Positions 16,318-24,424 of a stretch of DNA of 64,000 nucleotides are shown here, one piece after another. The notes beneath the pieces were generated by a model, which saw nothing but the letters and a program-made list of their open reading frames with translations, was not told the origin of the DNA and ran no database searches. The translations under genes were made by a program, and so were the position numbers. Numbering within the stretch: the first letter of the stretch is position 1; the number at the start of each line of letters is the position of its first letter. The stretch comes from UBA3006 sp031401235 (GTDB taxonomy: Bacteria > Actinomycetota > Acidimicrobiia > Acidimicrobiales > Ilumatobacteraceae): contig JANNRJ010000003.1 of NCBI GenBank assembly GCA_031401235.1, positions 62,001 through 126,000 on the forward strand. Reading direction: 5' to 3'.

Positions 16318-17312
16318 CTAACGTCAATTGCTTGTACCGCCCATGCTTGATTAGTGGTCGCATTGTGGGCAACGAGTTGCAATTGCCAACCAATTGGTAG
16401 TTCTTGTGAGTCCCACCACCACCACGCCCACTGCTCGGCAAATTCATGTGCCTCCAAACTCGAAAGCGGCCACGTGTCGATTGAGTGGTTTAATGCCGCA
16501 AGCATCCACCAAGCACTTAAGCGACCGGTAGCCGCACCGCGTCGACGGCCGTGAGCACCACCACTTGCACCCGCCCAGGCCATCCATGCGATTGCCGATT
16601 CGCTAGTCAATGGTCGCAAACTTGCCGATCGGATACCCAATGCGCCAAGAGCATTCGAGGCGTCGCCGTGCGTAACGACAGATTCACACCTGCCATTTGA
16701 TTGGACAGTCCACGCTTCGACAAGGTGAGTTGTCGCCTGTGAGATTTCTGGCTCGTCGAGTCGTTGGCCAGTCGAAGAATCGATATTTTCAGCACTTATG
16801 GAGAGAGGAAGTGGTGGTGCTGGGAACGTAGCTTCATTGTCGGAGTAATTCGCCAGCTGGTAATCGGGCTCCCATGATCCACAATGAACCGGAATCTCGA
16901 GGGCCGGAAATAAGGCATCAGGTTCGTCAATTGTTTGGCCCCGAAGCGCGCACTCGTAAGCGACGAATGTGGATTGCGGACTATACGGAAGTCGAGTCAC
17001 AAGTTCTTGCCACAAATGATTCTGGGCAATGACTTCGGTTAGTGGACCAAGGGTGAAACGACTTGCTTCGGCACCAATTATCTCGGTCGCCCACTGGGCC
17101 GGGGAATGGAGGGCAAGTCGGTATTCGGCCAAAGTTGCAGCTGGCCAAAGTTGGCGACCACTGTGAACTGCGGCCCTGCATGCATTGCGAACATTGAAAA
17201 GTTGCTGCCAGTTGCGGCTAGTGCATGTTGCATCGATAAATCGAATCAGTCCATCCAAGTCTGCTTGGGCAATTAGTTCATCAATCTCGTTATTCAGATT
17301 GTCGTTTTTCAC
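16314..17312 (-). CDS. unknown protein, Trp-rich, ends the DUF3090 operon
   Basis: 332-residue cytoplasmic protein that I do not recognise. An acidic helical N-terminus (residues 1-70) and a proline-rich middle (163-172) precede a C-terminal region. That region has a glycine-arginine motif GASGGAHGRRRGAATG at 248-263 followed by 'RLSAWWMLAAL', and a run of four tryptophans at 297-300. It starts (GTG) 18 bases after the SCO1664-like gene and is the last of four same-strand genes, suggesting shared function. Its stop overlaps that of etfA. In mycobacteria mshC sits beside this trio; this protein shows no aminoacyl-tRNA-ligase motif, so it is not MshC. Confidence 0.75.
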   Translation of the reverse strand: MKNDNLNNEIDELIAQADLDGLIRFIDATCTSRNWQQLFNVRNACRAAVHSGRQLWPAATLAEYRLALHSPAQWATEIIGAEASRFTLGPLTEVIAQNHLWQELVTRLPYSPQSTFVAYECALRGQTIDEPDALFPALEIPVHCGSWEPDYQLANYSDNEATFPAPPLPLSISAENIDSSTGQRLDEPEISQATTHLVEAWTVQSNGRCESVVTHGDASNALGALGIRSASLRPLTSESAIAWMAWAGASGGAHGRRRGAATGRLSAWWMLAALNHSIDTWPLSSLEAHEFAEQWAWWWWDSQELPIGWQLQLVAHNATTNQAWAVQAIDVS

Positions 17313-17330
17313 GTCGTTTGATTTCGAAAG

Positions 17331-18050
17331 TTAAACGAGTGGCCATGGATAGCGAGAACGACTTCGGTCCACCGGAAGAACTCCGCTATCGGCCAACCAT
17401 TTGGCACGCTCCTGCAAGGCGAATATCTCATCGTCTTCAAGCAAAGTAGCAATGTCAAGTGGAACTTGGCTCGCCAAATTTGCAATCGATTCTCGGAGGT
17501 AATCCGGAAGTTCCTCACCTCCGAATTCCCAAATCACGGTCCGCAGTTTGAAATCTGCCGAAAAGCTCACCCCATGATCAATTGCCCATACTTGTTGTCG
17601 TTTATCGACAAGACAGTGTCCGGCCTTACGGTCGGTGTTATTGATAACGATATCGAAGGCGCATATTTCGCGAAAAATATCATGCAGTTCGGGATGTTGC
17701 TCGAACAATGTGAAGTAGTGCGCTTCAAGGTCGGCTTCAATAAAGAACTGAACTGAACCTTCGCCGGCCGGACCTTCCCGAAGGACAGTGGGAGGTACGA
17801 AGTGGAGACCCAATGCTTCAGAAACTCGATAAGCGGCAACTTCGCGACGATGAAGGCCGGGTGGAAAATCCCATAGTGGTCGCTCGCCACGCATGGGTTT
17901 GTAGATCACCTGTGTGCTTGACCCATCGTGCGTGACAGTGGCAAGAAATGTGGCATTGCTGCTATATGGCATGCGTTGGACAATTTCAATATCGCCCTTG
18001 AGCAGCAGCGACATTGCGTCGCCATCGAAAATCAGTTCATTCGAGGGCAC
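17331..18050 (-). CDS. SCO1664 family protein (phosphoinositide kinase-like fold)
   Basis: 239-residue protein matching the actinobacterial SCO1664 family. The motif pattern recalls an atypical kinase: the ATP-binding Lys in 'TQVIYKPMRGERPLWDFP', a catalytic-loop-like 'FDIVINNTDRKAGHCLVD', and 'VWAIDHGVSF' as the metal-binding DHG. Kinase activity is inference. The GTG start at 18050 lies inside the end of the DUF3090 gene (19-base overlap). In Actinobacteria this gene travels with the DUF3090 and MSMEG_4193-type genes, as here. Confidence 0.82.
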   Translation of the reverse strand: MPSNELIFDGDAMSLLLKGDIEIVQRMPYSSNATFLATVTHDGSSTQVIYKPMRGERPLWDFPPGLHRREVAAYRVSEALGLHFVPPTVLREGPAGEGSVQFFIEADLEAHYFTLFEQHPELHDIFREICAFDIVINNTDRKAGHCLVDKRQQVWAIDHGVSFSADFKLRTVIWEFGGEELPDYLRESIANLASQVPLDIATLLEDDEIFALQERAKWLADSGVLPVDRSRSRYPWPLV

Positions 18051-18538
18051 ATGTGACCATCAATGTTGATTGGAAGACCACAAAAAACACAAAGGGGTCG
18101 GCCGGCTGCAACAACATCGTCGGCGTATTCACAAAATGCGGCCGCTTGACCGCGAGTAATAAACGCCCGAACACGGCCAGGATCGAACTCGGGGTCGGGT
18201 TCACCGTCGTCGGTTGGGGGAGCAATTTCATCAAGTTGCAGCACCAATCGATCGCTTCCCTGGTCATATGCCAAACCAACGGTTCCAAGAACAAATTCCA
18301 CTTCGATTGGTGAGGCCAACTGCATTGCATCGTCCAAAGGTCGATCTTCCACGTCTGGTGCATCAGCGAGAAGTTGTCGCAGGTATTGAGAAATCGCGGC
18401 AATTTGTTGCTTTTCACATTTCATCGTCACACGCCGACTGTCGGCACGAACTTGCAAGAGGAATATTCGTTCGCCTGGTACTCCTATGGCACCAGTGGTA
18501 AATGCACTGGTCTTATCGAAGTCGTAGAAAACGCTCAT
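18032..18538 (-). CDS. DUF3090 family protein
   Basis: 168-residue conserved actinobacterial protein (DUF3090). It begins 'MSVFYDFDKTSAFTTGAIG', has 'RIFLLQVRADSRRVTMKCEKQQIAAIS', and ends in a short cysteine motif 'CVFCGLPINIDGHMC' that looks like a zinc ribbon (CxxC plus H and C). The function is not established. The ATG overlaps the stop of the phosphomutase-like gene (ATGA); a longer frame upstream lies inside that neighbour and is unsupported. Confidence 0.9.
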   Translation of the reverse strand: MSVFYDFDKTSAFTTGAIGVPGERIFLLQVRADSRRVTMKCEKQQIAAISQYLRQLLADAPDVEDRPLDDAMQLASPIEVEFVLGTVGLAYDQGSDRLVLQLDEIAPPTDDGEPDPEFDPGRVRAFITRGQAAAFCEYADDVVAAGRPLCVFCGLPINIDGHMCPRMN

Positions 18539-19164
18539 GATGGCCGAAGTTCTTGCAGAGATCCACCAATTGAGTTGACCGTTAAGACGACCGGCCCAGT
18601 TTCGGAAAAGGCAATCGCGCTGACCGAGCAAGTACTGATAACGATTCGCTGGAAGAGATCCAGATGTGTGCCAATTGCATGGGCGACAGCGGCTTTGATC
18701 GGATCAGCATGGGAGACGCACACCACAACTTTGCCTCGATTTTTGGATCGAATATCGTCAAGGGTAGTCACGATGCGAGTTTGCATTTCAGTGAAACTTT
18801 CACCATTCGGAAATCGAAATGTGCTTGGTGCGCGTTGAACGGTTTTCCACTCTGGTTTCTTCATCAGCCCAGAAAGTTGCGCCCCCGTCCAGTCGCCAAA
18901 GTCGCATTCGAGTAAACCTTTGTGGATCTGTACTTTGTGTTTCAGTGATGCCGCTATTGGTGCGGCAGTTTCCTTTGCCCGTTCAAGGGGTGATGCATAT
19001 ACGGCCGCGACTTTCTTAAAATCGCTCAGACGCAATGCAACTCTTTGGGCTTCCGCGCGTCCGGCGTCGGACAAGTGAAGGCCAACTGCTCGTCCTGGGA
19101 GCACCTTTCCTGTAGTGGAAGTTTGCCCGTGTCGAACAAGCAGAATCAAGGTTGAATTCGACAT
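18535..19164 (-). CDS. MSMEG_4193-type histidine phosphatase/phosphomutase
   Basis: 209-residue histidine phosphatase superfamily protein with the N-terminal 'LILLVRHGQTSTTG', second core Arg in 'VYASPLERAKETA', and the later 'VVVCVSHADPIKAAVAHAIG' His motif. This subgroup (putative phosphomutase MSMEG_4193) leads the conserved DUF3090/SCO1664 gene set in Actinobacteria. Its substrate is unknown. ATG 19164 gives a normal N-terminus; a TTG two codons earlier is possible. TTTAAT lies 8 bases before this ATG, close to the near-leaderless spacing of other genes. Confidence 0.85.
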   Translation of the reverse strand: MSNSTLILLVRHGQTSTTGKVLPGRAVGLHLSDAGRAEAQRVALRLSDFKKVAAVYASPLERAKETAAPIAASLKHKVQIHKGLLECDFGDWTGAQLSGLMKKPEWKTVQRAPSTFRFPNGESFTEMQTRIVTTLDDIRSKNRGKVVVCVSHADPIKAAVAHAIGTHLDLFQRIVISTCSVSAIAFSETGPVVLTVNSIGGSLQELRPS

Positions 19165-19210
19165 AGCCAACTATTAAACCTACTCGGGGTCGACCCACTA
19201 CCAGATGGCG

Positions 19211-19216
19211 TATCGT
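19211..19216 (+). promoter_or_regulatory. -10 hexamer TATCGT, leaderless start
   Basis: TATCGT ends 7 bases before the GTG at 19224, again TANNNT with near-zero leader. No ribosome binding site lies between. Confidence 0.4.
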
Positions 19217-19223
19217 CGCCGAT

Positions 19224-19892
19224 GTGGGTGAATTGGAAATTCTAGAAGAACAGATTGTGTGCTGTAGGAAATGTCCGCGTTTGACGTCATGGTGTGCATC
19301 CGTAGCCGCCGAAAAGCGAGCCGCATACCGCGGCGAAACGTATTGGGGAAAACCGATTCCTGGATTCGGCGACCCGAATGCCCAAATAGTGGTGGTTGGA
19401 TTGGCGCCTGGTGCCCATGGCGCAAACCGCACCGGCAGAGTATTCACCGGCGATCGGAGTGGCGAGTGGTTATATCGAGCAATGTATCGGGCCGGCTTGG
19501 CCAATCAGGCCGAGTCTCTAGGTCGTGGGGATGGATTGAAACTCAGCAATGCATGGGTCACCGCGGCTGTGAAATGTGCACCGCCGGCGAATAAACCAAC
19601 ACCGGGAGAGCGTGAAAATTGCGCCGCATATTTAGGAACTGAATTCAAGTTACTCACGCGCACCAAGGTTGTCGTGTGTCTTGGCGCATTTGCATACCAA
19701 GCCGTATGTGAACAACTTAAAATTAAACCACGCCCGAAATTTGGACATGGTTCACTTGTATCGACAGACAGATATACGGTGCTGTGTAGTTACCACCCAA
19801 GTCAGCAAAATACGTTCACCAGAAGGCTCACCGAGCCAATGCTTGACAAAATTTTTGTGGACGCAGTTAAATTAGTGCGCAGCCGGCACTGA
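19224..19892 (+). CDS. uracil-DNA glycosylase, family 5 (UDGb)
   Basis: 222-residue Fe-S uracil-DNA glycosylase that removes deaminated bases from DNA. The cluster cysteines are C14 and C17 (CRKCPRL), C118 and C133. Motif A is 'GLAPGAHGANRTGRVFTGDRSG' with Ala-Pro in place of the catalytic acid of family 1, and motif C is 'SYHPSQQNTFT', the signature of UDGb. Family 5 enzymes also act on hypoxanthine and other damaged bases. The 3' end overlaps the convergent F420-type gene by 21 bases. Confidence 0.9.
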   Translation: MGELEILEEQIVCCRKCPRLTSWCASVAAEKRAAYRGETYWGKPIPGFGDPNAQIVVVGLAPGAHGANRTGRVFTGDRSGEWLYRAMYRAGLANQAESLGRGDGLKLSNAWVTAAVKCAPPANKPTPGERENCAAYLGTEFKLLTRTKVVVCLGAFAYQAVCEQLKIKPRPKFGHGSLVSTDRYTVLCSYHPSQQNTFTRRLTEPMLDKIFVDAVKLVRSRH

Positions 19893-21062
19893 GCCATCGA
19901 TTTTTTTCTTTGGCGGAGGCACGCCAACAATTGGTGATTTGTCGGCAAAAGCAGGCCATCTGCGACGACTGACAGTGCTGAGTACTTTGAGTAGTCGCAT
20001 CGCAGTCGCATCGGTCTCTGCCGGTCTGGCAACGACTGAACCATCCTTGATCATTCGATTCATCACTTCTTGGCCAAGTTCAGTTCGTACGATACACAAG
20101 GTCCAGTCGTTGTCTTCTCCAATCCCCCCAGTTGAAATGTCCGCGTGTTCGGCGGCGAAATCGGGACACATTTTGCATCCCTCACGAGTCCATTGATGGC
20201 ATTCCTTTAGATCGATCTCGTGAAACGAGCCATCCTTCATCCAAATCTGGAACACGCCCTTGATGTTCATCTTTGCCATCTCTTCCTTTTTCAGCCCATA
20301 TTTGGCCAGGAAAAGTTCTTCAAAGATCGCATCATCGAATGTCTTGGAACACAGAAGTCCAATATTAAATAGAAATGGTTTGGAAACTTTTCCAACCTTG
20401 CGTTTCCACATGATCGGAAGTGCTGATGACTGACAGCTCATTCCAACCAATGCAATTCGATTCAAGCCTTCTTCTTGGGCCTGCTTCAGAGCCAAGGTGT
20501 TCGCCGAATATGTGTAGCGACTACCCGACGATGCGAGCACCTCTTCGGGATTGTGGGCGATCCCGGGAATCGCTTTCCATGACGATCCATCACCTTCAAG
20601 AAAACTGGTGAGTGCGGCATCGATGTAATCATTTTTCATCAACCAGATCAACATTGCACCAACAAATCCACCATCTTGACCCTTTTGGTGAACCTCTTTA
20701 TCTTTCGCCTGACACAGGAGCAATTGTCGATACTGGCCATACAACTCGTCGTCCTTGCGCTGACGACCGAAGAGTTGCATATCGGCGTCAGGTTCCCAAG
20801 TTCGAAATCGCGGACATGCGCGCGTACAACTTGTGCAGCCCTTTTCGCCGTGGGTGCAGTTCCCAGGTCCAAGTTCGTCTTCCAGATGAAAAGGTTTGTA
20901 ATTGCCTTCTTCGTGTTTATAACCGATCACTTCGTGCGGGCACGAAATCACGCAAGCAGCGCAGCCAGTGCACAATCCGGTGTTGATGATCTCTTCGTAG
21001 AGCTCTTTCCACTGATGAGTCCATCGTTCGCTAATTGCTGACGGATTATCGGTGACGGTCAC
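19872..21062 (-). CDS. coenzyme F420 hydrogenase/dehydrogenase beta-subunit family protein
   Basis: 396-residue FrhB-like protein. The N-terminus carries two cysteine clusters for 4Fe-4S centres: C31, C34, C37, C41 (CTGCAACVISC) and C69, C76, C79, C83. The remainder matches the FrhB N- and C-terminal domains: 'LLCQAKDKEVHQKGQDGGFVGAMLIWLM', 'SSGSRYTYSANTLAL', 'RIALVGMSCQSSALP', 'FLFNIGLLCSKTFDDAIFEEL', 'CKMCPDFAAEHADISTGG'. Such proteins move electrons between F420 or ferredoxin and a partner; the partner is not evident. GTG start with TAGAGT 6 bases upstream. Confidence 0.85.
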   Translation of the reverse strand: MTVTDNPSAISERWTHQWKELYEEIINTGLCTGCAACVISCPHEVIGYKHEEGNYKPFHLEDELGPGNCTHGEKGCTSCTRACPRFRTWEPDADMQLFGRQRKDDELYGQYRQLLLCQAKDKEVHQKGQDGGFVGAMLIWLMKNDYIDAALTSFLEGDGSSWKAIPGIAHNPEEVLASSGSRYTYSANTLALKQAQEEGLNRIALVGMSCQSSALPIMWKRKVGKVSKPFLFNIGLLCSKTFDDAIFEELFLAKYGLKKEEMAKMNIKGVFQIWMKDGSFHEIDLKECHQWTREGCKMCPDFAAEHADISTGGIGEDNDWTLCIVRTELGQEVMNRMIKDGSVVARPAETDATAMRLLKVLSTVSRRRWPAFADKSPIVGVPPPKKKIDGSVPAAH

Positions 21063-21068
21063 AAACGC

Positions 21069-21074
21069 ACTCTA
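21069..21074 (-). promoter_or_regulatory. -10 hexamer TAGAGT, leaderless start
   Basis: On the minus strand TAGAGT ends 6 bases before the GTG at 21062. The divergent acyl-CoA dehydrogenase has CATACT at 21105-21110, also 6 bases before its ATG, so two leaderless promoters appear to face away from each other here. Confidence 0.45.
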
Positions 21075-21116
21075 TGTCGTTGGACTGCGAGGAGGCTGGC
21101 AGGGCATACTGGAGTC

Positions 21117-22367
21117 ATGATCACCTATACCCCCGAGGTTGAAGAATTTCGATCCGTTGTCCGCACCTGGCTGGCAGCAAATTTGCCCGATGGTTGGTTC
21201 GACGAAGGTTTTGAAATGTCGCCTGCCGAACGCAAGTCGTTCAATGAACATTGGCCAGCACGCCTGTTCGAAGGCGGGTGGATTTGCGCAACTTGGCCAA
21301 AGGAATATGGTGGCAAAGGATTATCAGTTCTGGAAGGGGTCGTTCTTTCGGAAGAGTTTGCCCGGGCCAAGGCGCCAATGCGCGCCGACTTTTTTGGTGA
21401 CACGCTTGTTGGTCCGACACTCTTGCAATGGGGCACCGAAGAGCAAAAAAAAGAATTTTTGCCCCAAATTCTGAGCGGGAAGATGCGATGGTGTCAAGGT
21501 TTTAGCGAACCTAATAGTGGTAGCGACTTGGCGAGTTTGAAGACGACCGCTCAACTGGACGGCGACGAATGGGTGATCAACGGGCAGAAAGTGTGGACCA
21601 CACAAGGTCATCATGCCGACTATTGCTTTTTACTTACCCGATCAGATCCTGATGCACCCAAGCACAAGGGCATTTCGTATCTATTGGTTCCAATGCGACA
21701 ACCGGGAGTTGAAGTTCGGGGGATTGTCCAGCCAGACGGTACCGCCGAGTTTTGTGAGGTGTTCTTCACCGATGCGCGATGTCCAAAGGACAATGTCGTA
21801 GGTGGAGTGAACAACGGTTGGAAAGTAGCCAACAGCACACTTGCGTTTGAACGGGGAATGAGCGCAACGACTGGATACCGCCGGTTCGAAGAGGAATATC
21901 GCCAGATGGTGGTGGCGGCTACAAAAAATGGGAAAATACGGGATGCGGTAATTCGTCAACGTTTGATGCGGTACTTCACCCAGATACAAATATTGCGATT
22001 CAATGGTCTACGTTCGCTTGGATCAACGCTTGAAAACAAAAAAGATTTAGGAGTCGTGGCCCTGGGGGCAACAAATAAGATGTATTGGAGCGAAATGCAT
22101 CAACGAGCCATGGAACTCGCCCTCGACATTTTTGGGTCACAGTCCATGCTCATCGACTCTGGTCCGAGCGACGGAAGTTGGCCGGGAGTAACTCGCGACA
22201 AGCGTCGAGTCGGTTATCCTACGAGTTCGATGATGTCAACATTCTTCTTTTCGCGTTCAGAAACTATTTGGGGTGGAACAAGTCAAATCCAGCGCAACAT
22301 CGTCGGCGAGCGCGTCCTCGGCTTGCCCAAGGAACCACGACCAGCCAACGAGGAATCAAAGTCATAA
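21117..22367 (+). CDS. acyl-CoA dehydrogenase family protein
   Basis: 416-residue flavoenzyme that oxidises an acyl-CoA to the enoyl-CoA, passing electrons to ETF. N-terminal helical domain ('WICATWPKEYGGKGLSVLEGVVLSEEFARA'), middle beta domain with 'CQGFSEPNSGSDLASLKTTA' and 'WVINGQKVWTTQGHHADYCFLLTRSDP', and C-terminal helices ending in 'ETIWGGTSQIQRNIVGERVLGLP'. This looks like the larger group acting on unusual acyl chains, but substrate is unknown. Starts at ATG 21117 with GGAG close upstream. The next gene begins one base before its stop ends. Confidence 0.92.
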   Translation: MITYTPEVEEFRSVVRTWLAANLPDGWFDEGFEMSPAERKSFNEHWPARLFEGGWICATWPKEYGGKGLSVLEGVVLSEEFARAKAPMRADFFGDTLVGPTLLQWGTEEQKKEFLPQILSGKMRWCQGFSEPNSGSDLASLKTTAQLDGDEWVINGQKVWTTQGHHADYCFLLTRSDPDAPKHKGISYLLVPMRQPGVEVRGIVQPDGTAEFCEVFFTDARCPKDNVVGGVNNGWKVANSTLAFERGMSATTGYRRFEEEYRQMVVAATKNGKIRDAVIRQRLMRYFTQIQILRFNGLRSLGSTLENKKDLGVVALGATNKMYWSEMHQRAMELALDIFGSQSMLIDSGPSDGSWPGVTRDKRRVGYPTSSMMSTFFFSRSETIWGGTSQIQRNIVGERVLGLPKEPRPANEESKS

Positions 22368-22690
22368 TGTCATTTCAAGCGGCAGTCCGTTCCGGCTTTC
22401 AAAACTTTGCCAACTTCAACGGTCGCGCGTCAAGATCGGCGTATTGGTGGTGGGTCCTGTTTAGTGCCATCGTCCAATTCGCATCATCGGGCTACAGCGA
22501 ATCGTTGTCGTTGATCGTCTCGCTTGTCTTGGTGATTCCGTCGCTTTCATTGAGTTGGCGACGGATGCACGACAGTGGCCATAACGGTTTCTGGTCCTTG
22601 GTTCCGATCGTCAACCTTGTCTTTGCATTCACGCCCAGCCAGCAGTCAGAAAATAGTTACGGACCGCCGCCACCGCCACGATCACTTTAG
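22367..22690 (+). CDS. DUF805 family membrane protein
   Basis: 107-residue membrane protein of the DUF805 family. Typical features are 'FQNFANFNGRASRSAYWWWVLF' at the N-terminus, two to three hydrophobic segments and 'LSLSWRRMHDSGHNGFWSLVPIVNLVFAF', the family signature RRMHD. It ends in a proline-rich tail. Function is unknown. The ATG shares its A with the acyl-CoA dehydrogenase stop (TAATG), so it is co-translated with that gene. Confidence 0.85.
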   Translation: MSFQAAVRSGFQNFANFNGRASRSAYWWWVLFSAIVQFASSGYSESLSLIVSLVLVIPSLSLSWRRMHDSGHNGFWSLVPIVNLVFAFTPSQQSENSYGPPPPPRSL

Positions 22691-22711
22691 GAATTAATCC
22701 ATTTAAATTGG

Positions 22712-23140
22712 TCAGCGGTACTCCGGCACTCGACGCTGATAGACCTGCGATATGAGCGGTGACGAAATAATAAAATCGGCGCTTGCTCGATTACACGCCA
22801 CGGGGATATTCCACACGGCGGCGATACGCAGCAAGGCCTTGATGTCTGGATCATGTGGCTGGGGTTCAAGGGGATCCCAGAAGAACATCAGTATGTCGAT
22901 TTCGCCTTCGGCAATTCGAGCACCTAATTGCTGATCGCCACCAAGGGGCCCACTACGAAGCCTCTCCACGGTTAAACCGGTGTGTTCCTGCACCATCCGG
23001 CCGGTAGTACCAGTGCCGACGAGAATGTGCCTGCTCAATTCGGTCTTGTGTTCGGCGGACCACTCCAACATTTCATCTTTCATGTTGTCGTGTGCAACGA
23101 GGGCGATTCGCTTGATTGCAGGGCTTTCTATATTTGTCAT
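22712..23140 (-). CDS. mgsA: methylglyoxal synthase
   Basis: 142-residue enzyme converting dihydroxyacetone phosphate to methylglyoxal and phosphate, a bypass of lower glycolysis. It shows 'RIALVAHDNMKDEMLEW', the phosphate site 'VGTGTTGRMVQEHTG', the catalytic 'SGPLGGDQQLGARIAEG', and 'ILMFFWDPLEPQPHDPDIKALLRIAAVWNIPVACN', which is nearly the family consensus. ATG 23140 gives the usual 11-residue lead-in; an ATG at 23155 is an alternative. Divergent from the DNA methyltransferase gene. Confidence 0.93.
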   Translation of the reverse strand: MTNIESPAIKRIALVAHDNMKDEMLEWSAEHKTELSRHILVGTGTTGRMVQEHTGLTVERLRSGPLGGDQQLGARIAEGEIDILMFFWDPLEPQPHDPDIKALLRIAAVWNIPVACNRASADFIISSPLISQVYQRRVPEYR

Positions 23141-23186
23141 GATCAAAGTTGGCATTCCTCAAGTGTGGCAGGTTTGACCAATCCAC

Positions 23187-23192
23187 TAGATT
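23187..23192 (+). promoter_or_regulatory. -10 hexamer TAGATT, leaderless start of ogt
   Basis: TAGATT ends 7 bases before the ATG at 23200 and supports that codon over a longer in-frame start at 23149, which would run into mgsA. Confidence 0.45.
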
Positions 23193-23199
23193 CAGCGCT

Positions 23200-23700
23200 A
23201 TGACTACATCGCCGAATGTGCGCAACGAACTTGTCGTGACCTCTCCTGTGGGAAAGTTGCGTTTAGCCGCATCTAGTAGAGGCCTACTGAGTATTGATGT
23301 CGGCAAGTCTTCGACAACTCACTCATCCACGCCCAAAGACCCATCAGCACAGCGCGTACTTGCCACAACTAGCAAACAACTTTCGGAGTATTTTTCCGGC
23401 AAACGAACAACATTTTCGGTTCCGCTGGATTTGCGCGGCACCGAATTTCAAATCGAGTCGTGGAAAGCACTGGGACGAATTCCCTATGGTCAGACAATCT
23501 CATACGGCGAGCAGGCTCAAAGTATTGGCAATCCCAAAGCATGTCGGGCGGTCGGATCGGCCAATGGCAAAAACCCGATTCCGATAATTGTGCCGTGTCA
23601 TCGCGTGGTGTCTGCCGATGGATCTTTGGGTGGATACGCGCTCGGGCTAAAGATGAAAAAACAGTTGCTTCAACTGGAAGAAAGCCGCCGAGCAAAATAG
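23200..23700 (+). CDS. ogt: methylated-DNA-protein-cysteine methyltransferase
   Basis: 166-residue O6-alkylguanine-DNA alkyltransferase, a suicide repair protein. The C-terminal domain is complete: 'FQIESWKALGRIPYGQTISYGEQAQSIGNPKACRAVGSANGKNP' helix-turn-helix region and the acceptor cysteine C133 in 'IIVPCHRVVSADGSLGGYALGL'. A short N-terminal ribonuclease-H-like domain precedes it. There is no AraC-type domain, so this is an Ogt-like rather than Ada-like protein. Confidence 0.93.
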   Translation: MTTSPNVRNELVVTSPVGKLRLAASSRGLLSIDVGKSSTTHSSTPKDPSAQRVLATTSKQLSEYFSGKRTTFSVPLDLRGTEFQIESWKALGRIPYGQTISYGEQAQSIGNPKACRAVGSANGKNPIPIIVPCHRVVSADGSLGGYALGLKMKKQLLQLEESRRAK

Positions 23701-23704
23701 CGTC

Positions 23705-24424
23705 TTAGTGTGGCTGAGTAAATCCAAAACACTCGCGCAAATAATCGTCACGCAATACTTCGTCCGGTGGCCCAATCGCCACCACTCGCTGAGCAAGCAA
23801 CATGACGATGTTGGCCTTCTCAGCATCTAAAATTTCGTGCGTTGCCATTACCACGGTGACTCCTCGGGAACGCTCGTCGGAAATGAGATTGGCAACCGCG
23901 CCACGACCATTGACATCCAAACCAGCGGTGGGTTCATCTAGCAACAACACTTCCGCTTGACGGGCGAGAACTTGAGCCAGGTGCGTACGTTGTTGTTGAC
24001 CACCAGAAAGATCCCGCAGTGGAAGTTTGGCGAACTCGTTGACTCCCGTTCGAAGCATTGATTCATTGACGATGAGCCGATCGGCATGCGTACGTCGTTT
24101 GAGTAGTCCAAGGTGAGCGAATCGACCCATTTCGACAATATCCTCGGCGCGAAGCGGAAGCGTGTGTGACGAAACGGGATGCTGTGGCAAAAATGCAACT
24201 CGGGCCGGAAGTACACCTGGTTTCTGACCAAGTATTGAGACCTCACCAGAAAGTGGTGCAAGCATTCCAGCGAGAGTTTTGAGCAGAGTTGATTTACCCG
24301 AACCGTTGGTGCCAATGAGCACCATCAGGTCTCCAGGACTTAATTCAAAATTGATATTGCCAACGACGGGGCGACGGTCGTAGCCAACCGAGAGTGAGCG
24401 CGCAATTATCGAGATGTTGATCAT
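23705..24424 (-). CDS. znuC: metal ABC transporter ATP-binding protein (ZnuC-like)
   Basis: 239-residue ATPase of a zinc/manganese importer. Walker A GTNGSGKST (residues 37-45), Q-loop 'FLPQHPVSSHTLPL', signature LSGGQQQR, Walker B VLLLDEP with AGLD and H-switch ATHE are all present. Last gene of a three-gene minus-strand operon; its ATG overlaps the permease stop by 4 bases. Metal specificity is judged from the Zur-like box upstream of the operon. Confidence 0.9.
   Translation of the reverse strand: MINISIIARSLSVGYDRRPVVGNINFELSPGDLMVLIGTNGSGKSTLLKTLAGMLAPLSGEVSILGQKPGVLPARVAFLPQHPVSSHTLPLRAEDIVEMGRFAHLGLLKRRTHADRLIVNESMLRTGVNEFAKLPLRDLSGGQQQRTHLAQVLARQAEVLLLDEPTAGLDVNGRGAVANLISDERSRGVTVVMATHEILDAEKANIVMLLAQRVVAIGPPDEVLRDDYLRECFGFTQPH

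Noticed and set aside
16314..17312. Divergent MshC (mycothiol ligase)
   Set aside because: No HIGH or KMSKS motif or synthetase core is visible and the length is too short.
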